53,432 bases of DNA, from positions 1 to 53,432 of the forward strand of contig JAUXEM010000004.1 in NCBI GenBank assembly GCA_030620515.1. Reading direction: 5' to 3'. The position numbers and the translations under genes were made by a program. This document shows positions 15,578 to 25,143 of the stretch, one piece after another (position 1 is the stretch's first letter; each line of letters opens with the position of its first letter). Under the pieces are notes generated by a model. It was not told where the DNA came from, searched no databases, and saw nothing but the letters and a program-made list of their open reading frames with translations. The DNA comes from Salinivirgaceae bacterium (GTDB taxonomy: Bacteria; Bacteroidota; Bacteroidia; Bacteroidales; SZUA-534).

Positions 15578-18379
15578 ATGGTTAAGAAAAAACAATCAAA
15601 ATATATTGAAATAAAAGGTGCTAAAGTTCATAATTTAAAAAATATAGATTTAAAAATTGAACGAAACAAGCTTGTAGTTATCACAGGATTATCAGGAAGT
15701 GGAAAATCGTCGTTAGCTTTCGATACATTATATGCCGAAGGGCAACGGAGATATGTAGAAAGCCTATCATCGTATGCCCGTCAGTTTTTAGGTAGAATTA
15801 ACAAACCTGAAGTAGACTTTATTAAAGGAATACCACCAGCTATTGCCATTGAGCAAAAAGTTAATACTCGAAACCCAAGGTCAACGGTAGGAACATCTAC
15901 AGAAATATATGATTATTTAAAACTACTATATGCCCGTATTGGTAAAACCTACTCTCCTATTTCTGGAAAAATTGTAAAAAAGCACTACACACAAGACATC
16001 TTAAATTACCTGAATAGTTTTCCTGAAAATACAAAAGCATTAATTCTCTCGCCTCTTCAGTTGGCAAACGGAAGAAGCATTGAACAGGCGCTAGACGTAC
16101 TTCAGCAACAAGGTTTCTCTCGTATTGAGGTAGATAATGCTATTATTAAAATTCAGGAATTCGATTTATCGAGCAAAAGCAAGAATATTAATATTGTAAT
16201 AGATAGAATACAAACCAACCCTGAGCAAGACACTTTGAGTCGTATTGCTGATTCAACGCAGACCGCCTATTTTGAAGGACATGGTACATGTATTATTAAA
16301 ATACTACTAGAAAACTCAACACCACAACAGTTTTTCTCAAACCAGTTTGAAGCCGATGGAATTACTTTTGAAGAACCATCGGTAAATATGTTTAGCTTTA
16401 ACAACCCACTTGGAGCTTGCCCTAAATGCGAGGGATACGGTCAAACTATTGGCATTGATCAAGACTTAGTTATTCCTAATAAAAGCCTATCGATATATGA
16501 AGAGGCTATTGCTTGCTGGAGAGGCGAAAAAATGAGTAAATGGAAAAATGATATAATATATAATGCCGATAAGTTCGATTTTCCTATTCATAAGCCTGTA
16601 AATCAATTAAGCAATGATCAAATAGAACTATTATGGACCGGGAATAAATATTTTAAAGGACTCAATAAATTTTTTAATTACATTGAAGAAAAAGCATATA
16701 AAATTCAGTATAGAGTAATGCTTTCAAGATATAGAGGTAGAACAACATGCCCAGATTGCAAAGGCTCACGTCTTAAAAAAGAAATTAATTATGTTATAAT
16801 CAATAATAAGTCAATATCAGAATTAGTTTCACTACCTATTAATGAATTATCAACTTTTATTAAGTATTTAGAACTGAATGAGCATGAACAGAAAATTGCA
16901 AAACGTTTATTTGTAGAAATTAATAATAGAATACAATTTTTACTCGATGTTGGCTTAGGGTATCTAACCCTGAATCGCCTTTCATCTACTTTAAGTGGTG
17001 GTGAATCGCAACGAATAAATTTGGCAACATCATTAGGTAGCAGCTTGGTAGGTTCTCTTTACATATTAGATGAACCAAGTATTGGCTTACACTCCAGAGA
17101 CACAGAATTACTAATTTCAGTTCTAAGAAATCTGCAAAAAATTGGCAATTCAGTAATAATTGTTGAGCATGATGAGGATATTATTCGAGCTGCTGATTAT
17201 ATTATTGATATTGGTCCATTAGCTGGCCGACATGGTGGTGAGGTTGTTTTTGCTGGTACACATGAGCAACTTTTAGAAAGTAAAAATAGCTTAACAACAA
17301 AATATCTTAACCACCAAATGACAATTCCTATTCCATTAACCAGAAAAAAGTGGAATAACTTTATATTATTAGAAGGTGCACGTGAGAATAATCTAAAAAA
17401 CTTAACTGTTAAATTTCCTCTCAACATATTAACTGTGGTTACTGGAGTGTCAGGCTCTGGTAAATCTTCATTAATTAATAAAGTACTTTATACAGCGTTG
17501 AAAAAACGATATGGAGGACATTCAGATCAATCTGGTCATTTTGATAGCTTAGGTGGCGATTTGCAATTAGTTACTGATGTTGAATTTGTTGATCAAAACC
17601 CAATAGGAAAATCATCACGATCAAACCCAGTTACTTATATAAAAGCTTACGATGAAATTCGAAAACTATTCTCGGAACAAAAAGCTTCAAAACTAATGGG
17701 CTTTAAACCATCGCATTTTTCGTTTAATGTTGATGGTGGGCGCTGCGACGAATGTCAAGGTGATGGTATTATTAGAGTTGAGATGCAATTTATGGCTGAT
17801 GTAGAGTTGGTTTGTGAAAGCTGTAAAGGTAAGCGCTTTAAGCAAAATGTTTTGGAAATTAACTACCAGAAGAAGAACATACATCAGATATTGGATATGA
17901 CCATTAGTGAAGCTGTGGAATTCTTTAGCACTAATAAAAATACTATAACCAATAAGATTGTTAAAAAACTACAAACCTTAATTGATGTAGGATTAGGATA
18001 TGTAAAGCTTGGGCAGTCGTCGAGTACTTTAAGCGGTGGCGAAAGCCAACGAATTAAACTAGCTTCGTTCTTAACAAAAGAAAAAAATAACCAACCAATG
18101 TTATTCATTTTTGATGAGCCAACCACAGGCTTACATTTTCATGATATAAATAATTTATTGAAATCGATTAATGCACTAATTAGCAAAGGCAATTCTATAA
18201 TAATAATAGAACATAACCATGAAATAATTAAAAATGCCGATTGGGTAATTGACATCGGGCCTGATGGAGGAAAAGACGGTGGCAGCATTATTTTTGAAGG
18301 AACACCTGAGCAACTGGTTAAGTGTAAAAAATCATATACAGGAAAATACTTAAAAAGCAGCTTAGAGTCTAGACTTTAG
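15578..18379 (+). CDS. uvrA: excinuclease ABC subunit A
   Basis: DNA-damage recognition ATPase of nucleotide excision repair, acting with UvrB and UvrC. The 933 residues contain two ABC ATPase modules: Walker A at GLSGSGKSSLAFD (about 37-49) and GVSGSGKSSL (about 627-636), with signatures LSGGESQRINLA and LSGGESQRIKLA. Zinc-binding cysteine clusters are CPKCEGYG with CPDCKGSR, and CDECQGDG with CESCKGKR. The DEPSIGLH and DEPTTGLH Walker B motifs are intact. Length is normal. It is monocistronic, with a terminator at 18460-18507. Confidence 0.96.
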   Translation: MVKKKQSKYIEIKGAKVHNLKNIDLKIERNKLVVITGLSGSGKSSLAFDTLYAEGQRRYVESLSSYARQFLGRINKPEVDFIKGIPPAIAIEQKVNTRNPRSTVGTSTEIYDYLKLLYARIGKTYSPISGKIVKKHYTQDILNYLNSFPENTKALILSPLQLANGRSIEQALDVLQQQGFSRIEVDNAIIKIQEFDLSSKSKNINIVIDRIQTNPEQDTLSRIADSTQTAYFEGHGTCIIKILLENSTPQQFFSNQFEADGITFEEPSVNMFSFNNPLGACPKCEGYGQTIGIDQDLVIPNKSLSIYEEAIACWRGEKMSKWKNDIIYNADKFDFPIHKPVNQLSNDQIELLWTGNKYFKGLNKFFNYIEEKAYKIQYRVMLSRYRGRTTCPDCKGSRLKKEINYVIINNKSISELVSLPINELSTFIKYLELNEHEQKIAKRLFVEINNRIQFLLDVGLGYLTLNRLSSTLSGGESQRINLATSLGSSLVGSLYILDEPSIGLHSRDTELLISVLRNLQKIGNSVIIVEHDEDIIRAADYIIDIGPLAGRHGGEVVFAGTHEQLLESKNSLTTKYLNHQMTIPIPLTRKKWNNFILLEGARENNLKNLTVKFPLNILTVVTGVSGSGKSSLINKVLYTALKKRYGGHSDQSGHFDSLGGDLQLVTDVEFVDQNPIGKSSRSNPVTYIKAYDEIRKLFSEQKASKLMGFKPSHFSFNVDGGRCDECQGDGIIRVEMQFMADVELVCESCKGKRFKQNVLEINYQKKNIHQILDMTISEAVEFFSTNKNTITNKIVKKLQTLIDVGLGYVKLGQSSSTLSGGESQRIKLASFLTKEKNNQPMLFIFDEPTTGLHFHDINNLLKSINALISKGNSIIIIEHNHEIIKNADWVIDIGPDGGKDGGSIIFEGTPEQLVKCKKSYTGKYLKSSLESRL

Positions 18380-18417
18380 AGACTATTTGATATATACTAG
18401 ACACAAGATGCTAGACT
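18364..18417. repeat. TAGAC-type dispersed repeat after uvrA
   Basis: Units GAGTCTAGACTTTAGAGAC, ATACTAGACACAAGATGCTAGAC follow one another. The tract overlaps the last codons of uvrA and belongs to the same family as 3443-3474. Confidence 0.5.
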
Positions 18418-18459
18418 TTATATATTTGAAATTTGTATTTTGATATTTGAAGTTTAATA

Positions 18460-18507
18460 AAAAAATGCCTCTTTGAAAAACACATTGTTTACAAAGAGGC
18501 ATTTTTT
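18460..18507. terminator. bidirectional intrinsic terminator
   Basis: A perfect 16-bp stem (AAAAAATGCCTCTTTG at 18460-18475 with CAAAGAGGCATTTTTT at 18492-18507) closes a 16-base loop. It lies between the convergent uvrA (+) and the SPFH gene (-) and has A/T tracts on both sides. Confidence 0.85.
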
Positions 18508-18525
18508 TTATTTAGTTTATTAAAA

Positions 18526-19338
18526 CTAGTTATTTCCTAATATTAATGGCAAGCCATCTTTAGTACTGCCGACAATAACAACTTTTGAGTTTGGCGATTT
18601 TGCCAATTCTAAAGTAGCCTCAATACCACGCATTCTTAAAAGCTGTGGAGTTAAACTAGAATTAATGATTTTATTAGCACGCGCTTCACCTTCAGCTTGA
18701 ACTCTTTTACGTTCTGCTTCAAGTTTCTCAGTCTCTAATCTAAACTCGTAAGCTAACTGTTCTTGCTCTTTTTTAAGTTTAGATTCAATTGCCTGCTTAA
18801 TATCAGCTGGTAGGTTTATTGAACGAATTAGTAAGGCTTTCATCTGAATATTATTCTCCATAAGCTTATCACCAGCTTCTTTAATAATAGAACTTTCCAC
18901 TTCCTGACGTTTAGTTGAATAAATTTCTTCAGCAGTATAACGTCCCGCAACTTGTCTTACTGTTGATCTAATCTCAGGTATAACAAGCAAATTAGCATAA
19001 TCCATCATAAAGCCTTCGTACAAATATCCAATACGATTATACACAGGATAAAAACGAACAGTTATATCAATGCTTACCGAAAGACCATTTCTATCAAGCA
19101 CATCCATTGGTTCTTCACTCTTTTGCTCTTGCACATTAAAAACATAAACTTTATTCCAAGGAGCAATCATATGAAAACCAGGACCATAAACATTATCTTT
19201 ATCCAATCCAACGCTAAAAGGTTTAAATAGAACACCACGCTCAGTAGCGTCAAGAGTTATAAACAACCTATTACCTAGTAAGATAATCACAAATAATACA
19301 GCAACTGCTGCAACTACAAAATTTTGAGGTTTTTTCAT
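18526..19338 (-). CDS. SPFH/prohibitin family membrane protein
   Basis: The 270-residue protein is anchored by one N-terminal helix (residues 7-27). An SPFH domain follows at about 30-190 (ERGVLFKPFSVGLDKDNVYGPGFH, a prohibitin-like beta start, then IRSTVRQVAGRYTAEEIYSTKR). A charged coiled coil at about 190-235 (EQEQLAYEFRLETEKLEAERKRVQAEGEA) closes it. Such proteins assemble into ring or cage complexes in the inner membrane and often modulate proteases. No FtsH or NfeD gene is adjacent. It is called prohibitin-like from the domain layout. The specific role is unknown. Confidence 0.88.
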   Translation of the reverse strand: MKKPQNFVVAAVAVLFVIILLGNRLFITLDATERGVLFKPFSVGLDKDNVYGPGFHMIAPWNKVYVFNVQEQKSEEPMDVLDRNGLSVSIDITVRFYPVYNRIGYLYEGFMMDYANLLVIPEIRSTVRQVAGRYTAEEIYSTKRQEVESSIIKEAGDKLMENNIQMKALLIRSINLPADIKQAIESKLKKEQEQLAYEFRLETEKLEAERKRVQAEGEARANKIINSSLTPQLLRMRGIEATLELAKSPNSKVVIVGSTKDGLPLILGNN

Positions 19339-19420
19339 TTTAATATTTTTTTAAAGATTATATGAAACACTTCACAATAAATCAAAAGGCTTCAAGTTAA
19401 TTTTAAATAATTATTTACAG

Positions 19421-19456
19421 CAAGCTGCCCACCTATGAACTTTGGCGGGCGGGGCT
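19421..19456. repeat. GCTGCCCAC...GGCGGGCGGGGC palindromic repeat
   Basis: A GC-rich pair of arms around GTGAAC-like sequence interrupts the AT-rich spacer between the SPFH and universal stress protein genes. It resembles the hairpins at 1895-1995 and has no gene-specific meaning that I can see. Confidence 0.4.
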
Positions 19457-19486
19457 GCTATGCATAGCCCATAAATTGGGATTCAA

Positions 19487-20362
19487 TTATGTTGCAGGCA
19501 TACTAAATACCACATGATGTTTAATTTTAGGAACAATACTCATAACAGGGATATTTGATGAGCGAATTATGCTTTTTGCAAACGATCCCATATAAGAATT
19601 AACAAACTCCAACTGTTGATGCGTTGTAATAACAATTAAGTCGCCTTTTTTTTCTTGGATAAAATTAAGTACGCCATCTACCCTATCGTTTACCTTTAAT
19701 ATTTCGCCTGAACAAGTAACTTCATGCTTTTCAATAAATTTCAATACTTGATTAAGTTGCAGTTCTAAGCGCTTATGTATTGTTTCATCAGTAAAAGTTT
19801 GGGCAGAAACTACATGAATAGTAGCATTAAATTTTATAGCCAAAGCTACAGCATCCACTGTTTTCTCTCGTGTTTCTTTTGCCAAATCGAGTGGTAAAAT
19901 AATACGTTCAATACAATCAACTTTAGGATGCTCTTTAATTGTAATTACCGGACACTTAGCTTCTGTAACAACCCTAAGAGCATTTGTACCAATAATCCAT
20001 TTTTTAATATTATCTACCGTACTAGTTCCCATTACAATAGTAGAAATATTACGCTCATCAACTGTTTTTAATATTGTGTCGCAAAGTTTTCCTTTTTCAA
20101 TTACAAAATCAATATCGGCATTTTTAGCAGATAAATGCTTTTTACAAAAATTCTCAAGATGTTTTTTTAGCTTATCCAAAAGTCTATCTCTTTCATCATC
20201 TGTGAAAAACTCAGACCAAATTGGATCAACTCCTTTTAACACATTTATTACCGTAACTTTACCCCCATATTTATTTATTAAGATATTTGCCATTTCTAAT
20301 CCAAAAACAGCTTTATCAGAATAATCTACAGGAACAAGAATATGACTCATTGGTGTATTCAT
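19487..20362 (-). CDS. tandem-domain universal stress protein
   Basis: The 291-residue cytoplasmic protein has two UspA folds in tandem. The first starts at HILVPVDYSDKA (residues 7-18) and ends around 142 with a clear ATP-binding-type GTSTVDNIKKWIIGTNALRVV loop (pattern G-2x-G-9x-G-S/T, partly degenerate). The second starts at RIILPLDLAKETREK (about 152) and has ITTHQQLEFVNSYMGSFAKSII near 250-270. Double-domain Usps are common in this phylum. Met5 is an equally possible start. It is transcribed alone and divergently from the nucleoside phosphorylase gene. Confidence 0.9.
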   Translation of the reverse strand: MNTPMSHILVPVDYSDKAVFGLEMANILINKYGGKVTVINVLKGVDPIWSEFFTDDERDRLLDKLKKHLENFCKKHLSAKNADIDFVIEKGKLCDTILKTVDERNISTIVMGTSTVDNIKKWIIGTNALRVVTEAKCPVITIKEHPKVDCIERIILPLDLAKETREKTVDAVALAIKFNATIHVVSAQTFTDETIHKRLELQLNQVLKFIEKHEVTCSGEILKVNDRVDGVLNFIQEKKGDLIVITTHQQLEFVNSYMGSFAKSIIRSSNIPVMSIVPKIKHHVVFSMPAT

Positions 20363-20565
20363 CTGTGTAAATATTATAGTTAATTACCAAATACAACCAC
20401 AAAATTAAAATAATCAGTTTAATAATTTTACTATTATTTTGCTTTATGCTTGTTGCATCTTTTTAATTACATTTGAGCTTTATACTGCAAATTTATAATT
20501 AATATTATATGATTATATTATAAAGACAATTATTATTCATTTTAACGATAAACTACTTACTAACG

Positions 20566-21438
20566 ATGAAACCTATTGGCGAATCAGAGCTTATATTAAA
20601 TAAAGATGGAAGCATATTCCATTTACACTTATTACCTAAGGATATAGCAGATACGATCATCCTTGTTGGCGATCAGGATCGTGTTGAAGTAGTATCAAGC
20701 TTTTTTGATACTGTTGAAATAAAAAAACAGAATCGCGAATTTATTACTCATACAGGTACTTTCAAGGGGAAACGTCTAAGTGTTATTTCTACAGGTATTG
20801 GTACTGACAATATTGATATTGTTGTTAATGAACTTGATGCTTTGGCTAATATTGATTTAAAAACTAGAACAGTAAAAAAAGAGCATCGCAAACTAAATTT
20901 TATAAGAATTGGTACGTCAGGAGCTTTACAAGCAGATATTCCTGTGGATACTCCAGTTGCTTCTGAAATGGCTATAGGTTTCGATGGGCTTATTAATTAT
21001 TATGCTAATCGTAATAATATCACTAATAATGAGATTGAAGATAAGTTTAAATCCTACATGGACTGGAATAAACAACTTACTTCACCTTATTTTGTTAATG
21101 GATCATCATATTTATTAGAAAAAGTAGCCTTTGACATGCGAAAAGGCATGACTATTTCAGCTCCAGGATTTTATGGACCACAGGGGCGTGTATTAAGATT
21201 AGCTATACAGGATGCAAGTATTAATGAGAAAATTACTGCATTTGAATATGATGATAATAAAATTACAAATTACGAAATGGAATGTTCTGCAATTTACGGT
21301 CTTTCAAAATTACTTGGACACAATGCTTTAACCATTTGCTGTATAATTGCCAACAGAATTAGAAAAGACTATAGTAAAGATTATAAAAAACCGGTAAAGG
21401 CCTTAATATTAACCATACTTGAAAGATTAGCTCAGTAA
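20566..21438 (+). CDS. nucleoside phosphorylase (uridine phosphorylase-like)
   Basis: PNP/UDP-family phosphorylase that cleaves a (probably pyrimidine) nucleoside with phosphate to base and ribose-1-phosphate in salvage. In its 290 residues, HLHLLPKDIADTIILVGDQDRV (about 19-40) corresponds to the conserved N-terminal HL...V..pGDp.Rv block. VISTGIGTDNIDIVVNEL (about 71-88) is the phosphate/ribose GIG motif. FIRIGTSGALQ (about 109-119) and YEMECSAIYGL (about 243-253) are the family signatures. The exact base preference cannot be read. It is followed after 2 bases by the SirB1-like gene, so they are co-transcribed. Confidence 0.85.
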   Translation: MKPIGESELILNKDGSIFHLHLLPKDIADTIILVGDQDRVEVVSSFFDTVEIKKQNREFITHTGTFKGKRLSVISTGIGTDNIDIVVNELDALANIDLKTRTVKKEHRKLNFIRIGTSGALQADIPVDTPVASEMAIGFDGLINYYANRNNITNNEIEDKFKSYMDWNKQLTSPYFVNGSSYLLEKVAFDMRKGMTISAPGFYGPQGRVLRLAIQDASINEKITAFEYDDNKITNYEMECSAIYGLSKLLGHNALTICCIIANRIRKDYSKDYKKPVKALILTILERLAQ

Positions 21439-21440
21439 AA

Positions 21441-22310
21441 ATGATTGATGAAAAAGAAATAAAGTCATTAATAAATCTTTTGGATGACCCAGACCGAAAT
21501 GTTTTTGAAGCGGTAAGGTCAAAACTAAATAATCTTGGAACTGAAGTGGTACATTATTTAGAAGAAGCATGGGAAAATTCTTTAGATGAACTATTTCAAT
21601 CTAGAATTGAGAATATTACACAAGATATTCAATTTAACAATATAAAATTAAAATTAAAGCAATGGGTTGAAAGTGGTTCAAACGATTTGTTGATGGGAGC
21701 TATTATAATTTCACAATACCAATACCCTGATATTAACAAACAAGAAATAGAAAATGGAATAGAAAAAATAAAGAAAAACATTTGGTTGGAGATTAGCACT
21801 CAGCTAACAGCTTTAGAGAAAACAAAAATCATTAATCATATACTTTTTGATGTTCATGGTTTTTCTCGTAATAGCAGTTTTCATAAATCAGCTCAAAGCC
21901 ATTTTATTAACCACCTATTTCAAACAAAAAAAGGAAGTCCAATAGCATTAGCCATTCTTTATGCAAGCATTGCACAAAGCTTAGACTTACCCATATATGG
22001 AGTAGCTTTACCAAAAAACTTTATTCTTTGCTATAAAGATTTATCAGGTTCTCCGTTTAACGAGGAAATTGAAAATGAAGTTTTGTTTTACATAAATCCT
22101 TTTAATAAGGGAGTAGTTTTTGGCAAAAAAGAGGTGACTCAATTTATTAAACAACAAAAATTAGAAAATAAACAGGCATATTTCAAAGCTTGTTCTAACA
22201 AAGAAACCCTAGTTATATTAATAAAAACACTAATAGAATTTTATAATTATAATTCTGACCATACAAAAGTAAATGATTATGAAACATTGCTTAAAATTTT
22301 ATACTTTTGA
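21441..22310 (+). CDS. SirB1/transglutaminase-like family protein
   Basis: The 289-residue soluble protein is of the SirB1 type (Transglut_core2). The recognisable block is KSAQSHFINHLFQTKKGSPIALA followed by ILYASIAQSLDLPIYGVALPKNFIL (about residues 150-195). It corresponds to the degenerate transglutaminase core seen in this family. The N-terminal 100 residues form a HEAT-like helical segment (SLINLLDDPDRNVFEAVRSKL). The biochemical activity is unknown, and the canonical Cys of the core is not evident here. It lies 2 bases after the nucleoside phosphorylase gene and 24 bases before the Wzz-like gene. Confidence 0.8.
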   Translation: MIDEKEIKSLINLLDDPDRNVFEAVRSKLNNLGTEVVHYLEEAWENSLDELFQSRIENITQDIQFNNIKLKLKQWVESGSNDLLMGAIIISQYQYPDINKQEIENGIEKIKKNIWLEISTQLTALEKTKIINHILFDVHGFSRNSSFHKSAQSHFINHLFQTKKGSPIALAILYASIAQSLDLPIYGVALPKNFILCYKDLSGSPFNEEIENEVLFYINPFNKGVVFGKKEVTQFIKQQKLENKQAYFKACSNKETLVILIKTLIEFYNYNSDHTKVNDYETLLKILYF

Positions 22311-22334
22311 CATCAATAAAAAATAAATCTATTT

Positions 22335-23258
22335 ATGACTGATCAAAAAAACACACCGCAAGAAATTGACTTAATTGAATTATTTGAAAACATTTGGAAT
22401 TGGGTAACTAGAATTTTCTTAGCTGTTTTATATTTCTTTTTGCGAAATATGCTATTTTTGATAATAGTAGTTGTTGTAGCTGGCATAACAGGCTTTTCAG
22501 CATCAAAACTTACAAAACCATTTTATAAAAGTGAACTTTTTGGTATCTCGCACACTATTAGCAATGTTGAAGTAATTCAATATATAAACAACTGGAATTA
22601 CGAGAATGAATTCTCAAAAACAGAATTGTTGAATATTAAAAGTATCACGGCAAAATATGTACTTGACTATAATAATGATAGTATTTGGGATAATGTAGAG
22701 GAAACAAGTGGCAGTATTGTAACAGATACTACCTTAATAAATATGAGAATGAATTATTCTTTCTGCATTAGAACTGAGCTTTACGACACAAGTCTTACGC
22801 AAAAAATTAAAGATAAAATGTTTATGTTTCTTGAAAAGAATAAGCGCGTAAAAAACATGAACCAAATTAGATTAATTCAAAAAAAAGAACTTATTAGTAA
22901 ATTAAAAAAAGAGATAAACGATATAGATAGTTTAAAGGATATACAATACTTTGAAAATAATAACAATAATAGTAAAGATGGCGATTTAATTGTTTTAAAC
23001 GAAAAAGAATTATTGCTGTTTCATAACGATATTATGCCCCTTTACGAACAACAACAAATAATTGAAAAAGAACTATTTTTATCAACAGAACCTTTTGAAA
23101 TTACTCAAGATTTTACTATTCCTAGAGTACAAGAAAACTCATTTATTAAAATAATTATAAAATATATTAAGATTGGATTTGCCATGGGCTTTGTTTTCAT
23201 TTTGTTATGGGATAGGCGAAAAGCAATTAGAAAACTAATTAAAGATTCTGCATTATAG
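22335..23258 (+). CDS. Wzz-like chain-length/polysaccharide co-polymerase-like protein
   Basis: The 307-residue inner-membrane protein has the Wzz topology: a cytoplasmic N-terminus with EIDLIELFENIWNWV, a first helix at about 38-58, a large charged, coiled-coil-rich periplasmic part (about 60-265), and a second helix near the C-terminus (about 272-290), ending in a basic tail. Wzz proteins set O-antigen chain length. The location supports this, because the gene ends exactly where the minus-strand polysaccharide locus ends (convergent). The usual Pro-rich motif before the second helix is weak here (PRVQENSFIKIIIKY), so assignment is by topology. Confidence 0.6.
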   Translation: MTDQKNTPQEIDLIELFENIWNWVTRIFLAVLYFFLRNMLFLIIVVVVAGITGFSASKLTKPFYKSELFGISHTISNVEVIQYINNWNYENEFSKTELLNIKSITAKYVLDYNNDSIWDNVEETSGSIVTDTTLINMRMNYSFCIRTELYDTSLTQKIKDKMFMFLEKNKRVKNMNQIRLIQKKELISKLKKEINDIDSLKDIQYFENNNNNSKDGDLIVLNEKELLLFHNDIMPLYEQQQIIEKELFLSTEPFEITQDFTIPRVQENSFIKIIIKYIKIGFAMGFVFILLWDRRKAIRKLIKDSAL

Positions 23259-23263
23259 AAATT

Positions 23264-23287
23264 AAAATCCGGCTTAGGTCGGATTTT
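23264..23287. terminator. bidirectional terminator between Wzz-like gene and polysaccharide locus
   Basis: AAAATCCG (23264-23271) pairs with CGGATTTT (23280-23287), followed by a T tract on the plus strand. The stop codon of the minus-strand FemAB-like gene lies in the loop. Confidence 0.7.
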
Positions 23288-24149
23288 TTATTTTAGATAC
23301 CGCCACCAACTTAAAAACAGATTGTAAAGAATTTGGTAAGAAGGGTAGCTTTCTAAAAAGAAACAAAATTTCAATTATAAAATTCAGAGGGAATCGTATA
23401 TGTACATTAAGCTTTAAAGGCAATTTATAAAACCCAAATTTCCTAATTAGAAAATCCTGAATTCCAGTATTATGCAATAAGGTTCGATAACCATCACTTA
23501 TATAATTGAATTCTCTATTCTTTAAATATTCCGCAGACAAAGTATGAAATAGTGCATAAGAGGCATAAAGCTTATTATACTCAGGTAATATTTTTAATTC
23601 AGAAATATTTGCTTCAAGTTTATCATAAAGGTTAATTTCACAATAACCAACCAACTCTTCGTTTTTAAATACCCCCCATAATTCAACAATATCTTTTGCT
23701 TTAGCAAAAGCTTCTAATTTTTTAAAAAACAACTCTTTATTTACTATAATATTTTTGAAGTAATACAATTGCACCTTTTCATAAACCTCAAATCCATATT
23801 GCTGAATATATTCAGCCTTCACTTGTTTTATCTCAAAATTATTGATTCCTTTTTTAATTTGATTACGCAAGTTAGATGAAGCATATTCACTTAACTCAAA
23901 ATGTTTATCTTTTATCACTCCGTACCAATCAGAATCTTTTAAAGTGTCAGAATAATAGGACCACCAAAGAAGTTTTCCTTTAAGTTTACTTAACACCTGG
24001 TTTGCATTAACAATAGGTTGTTTATCAACTTTCAACGGACCTCTTGGAATAATTATCTGGTTATATTCATGAAACAAAACTCCTTGATACTCAAAAAATT
24101 TAACTCCTTGATTTACTAAAAGCTCTTTATATTGATTGATCCAACTCAT
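23274..24149 (-). CDS. FemAB/GNAT-like acyl- or aminoacyl-transferase
   Basis: The 291-residue protein has a FemAB/BioF2-like GNAT layout. The middle segment SSNLRNQIKKGINNFEIKQV (about 93-112) matches the R-N-x-I-[KR]K-[AG] element of that family. WGVFKNEELVGYCEINLYDKLEANISELKILPEY (about 160-193) is a GNAT core strand-helix region. YISDGYRTLLHNTGIQDFLIRKFGF (about 218-242) is the conserved end. It is the last gene of the polysaccharide locus, 1 base after the GT2 gene. It probably adds an acyl or aminoacyl group to a glycan or its lipid-linked precursor (inference). Confidence 0.65.
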   Translation of the reverse strand: MSWINQYKELLVNQGVKFFEYQGVLFHEYNQIIIPRGPLKVDKQPIVNANQVLSKLKGKLLWWSYYSDTLKDSDWYGVIKDKHFELSEYASSNLRNQIKKGINNFEIKQVKAEYIQQYGFEVYEKVQLYYFKNIIVNKELFFKKLEAFAKAKDIVELWGVFKNEELVGYCEINLYDKLEANISELKILPEYNKLYASYALFHTLSAEYLKNREFNYISDGYRTLLHNTGIQDFLIRKFGFYKLPLKLNVHIRFPLNFIIEILFLFRKLPFLPNSLQSVFKLVAVSKIKNPT

Positions 24150-24150
24150 T

Positions 24151-25143
24151 TTATTTTCTCCAAAAAGCTAAACTATTTATAAACCCCATTAAAGTACCAA
24201 TACCATAAGAAAAATGCAGGCATAAAAATGCCCAAATAGTATAAACTAAATTCAGCTTATTTTTATTGAATAAAACAATTTTTGTTAAAAAAGCTAAATA
24301 TATAAACAGAACAAATACTGATAGCAAAATTGCATAAGGACAAACAAACAAAGCCAATAAAATTGGCAGCATAAGCGCTAATACAAATACAAGTGGTATG
24401 TAATGCCTAATGCTTAGCGATGATAGTTTTTTTGTTATTATAAGAGTTCTAGCATTCCAAAAACCATTTCCATAATTATTTTTGGCTAAAGCTAAAAATG
24501 TTTCGCGAGCAAAATAATCAACGAAATGCTCTGGAGATAACCAGATACTATATCCATTTAGCTTTATTCGTTTAGATAATTCTATATCATGATTACGTAT
24601 TAACTTTTCGTTATACACTCCCACTCTTTCAAAAACAGCTTTCGGATATAATCCAAAAGGTACAGTATCAACCTCAACTAATTCGTCAGTACCTATTCTA
24701 AAAACCGAATTGCCAACTCCAAATTTATTGGTTAAAACAAATTGTATTGCTCTTGATTTAGAATTATCATTTTTCACACAGGTATTAATTGCTCCACCAA
24801 TAATATCAATTTCCTCTTTTTCTAATAGTTGCTCTAATTCCGACAAGTAATTTTCAGGGTATTTAGCATGCGCTCCTGCAATCATCACTGTATCAAACTG
24901 TGCATTCTCAATTCCTAAATTTAACGCAAATGGTGTTTTTTGTTTGGCATTATGAATCACTTTCAAAAAGGAATAATTCTCTTGCAAAGTCGCCACTATA
25001 TTCAAAGTAGAGTCGGTACTTCCTCCATCTATCAGAATAATTTCAAATTCAGTATCCTCATAGCCATTATTTATTAATGATAATAAACAATCAGAAATAT
25101 ACTTTTCTTCATTTAAACACGGTATTACAATACTTATTCCCAT
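24151..25143 (-). CDS. family 2 glycosyltransferase, ExoA-like
   Basis: The 330-residue GT-A enzyme acts at the cytoplasmic face. The N-terminal nucleotide-binding part has ISIVIPCLNEEKYISDCL (3-20), then IDGGSTDSTLNI (about 38-49, catalytic acid-metal region) and AGAHAKYPENYL (about 89-100) in the DxD position. The C-terminus has three hydrophobic helices (about 245-325), as in the ExoA/succinoglycan type that add sugars to lipid carriers. The sugar specificity is unknown. Confidence 0.85.
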   Translation of the reverse strand: MGISIVIPCLNEEKYISDCLLSLINNGYEDTEFEIILIDGGSTDSTLNIVATLQENYSFLKVIHNAKQKTPFALNLGIENAQFDTVMIAGAHAKYPENYLSELEQLLEKEEIDIIGGAINTCVKNDNSKSRAIQFVLTNKFGVGNSVFRIGTDELVEVDTVPFGLYPKAVFERVGVYNEKLIRNHDIELSKRIKLNGYSIWLSPEHFVDYFARETFLALAKNNYGNGFWNARTLIITKKLSSLSIRHYIPLVFVLALMLPILLALFVCPYAILLSVFVLFIYLAFLTKIVLFNKNKLNLVYTIWAFLCLHFSYGIGTLMGFINSLAFWRK

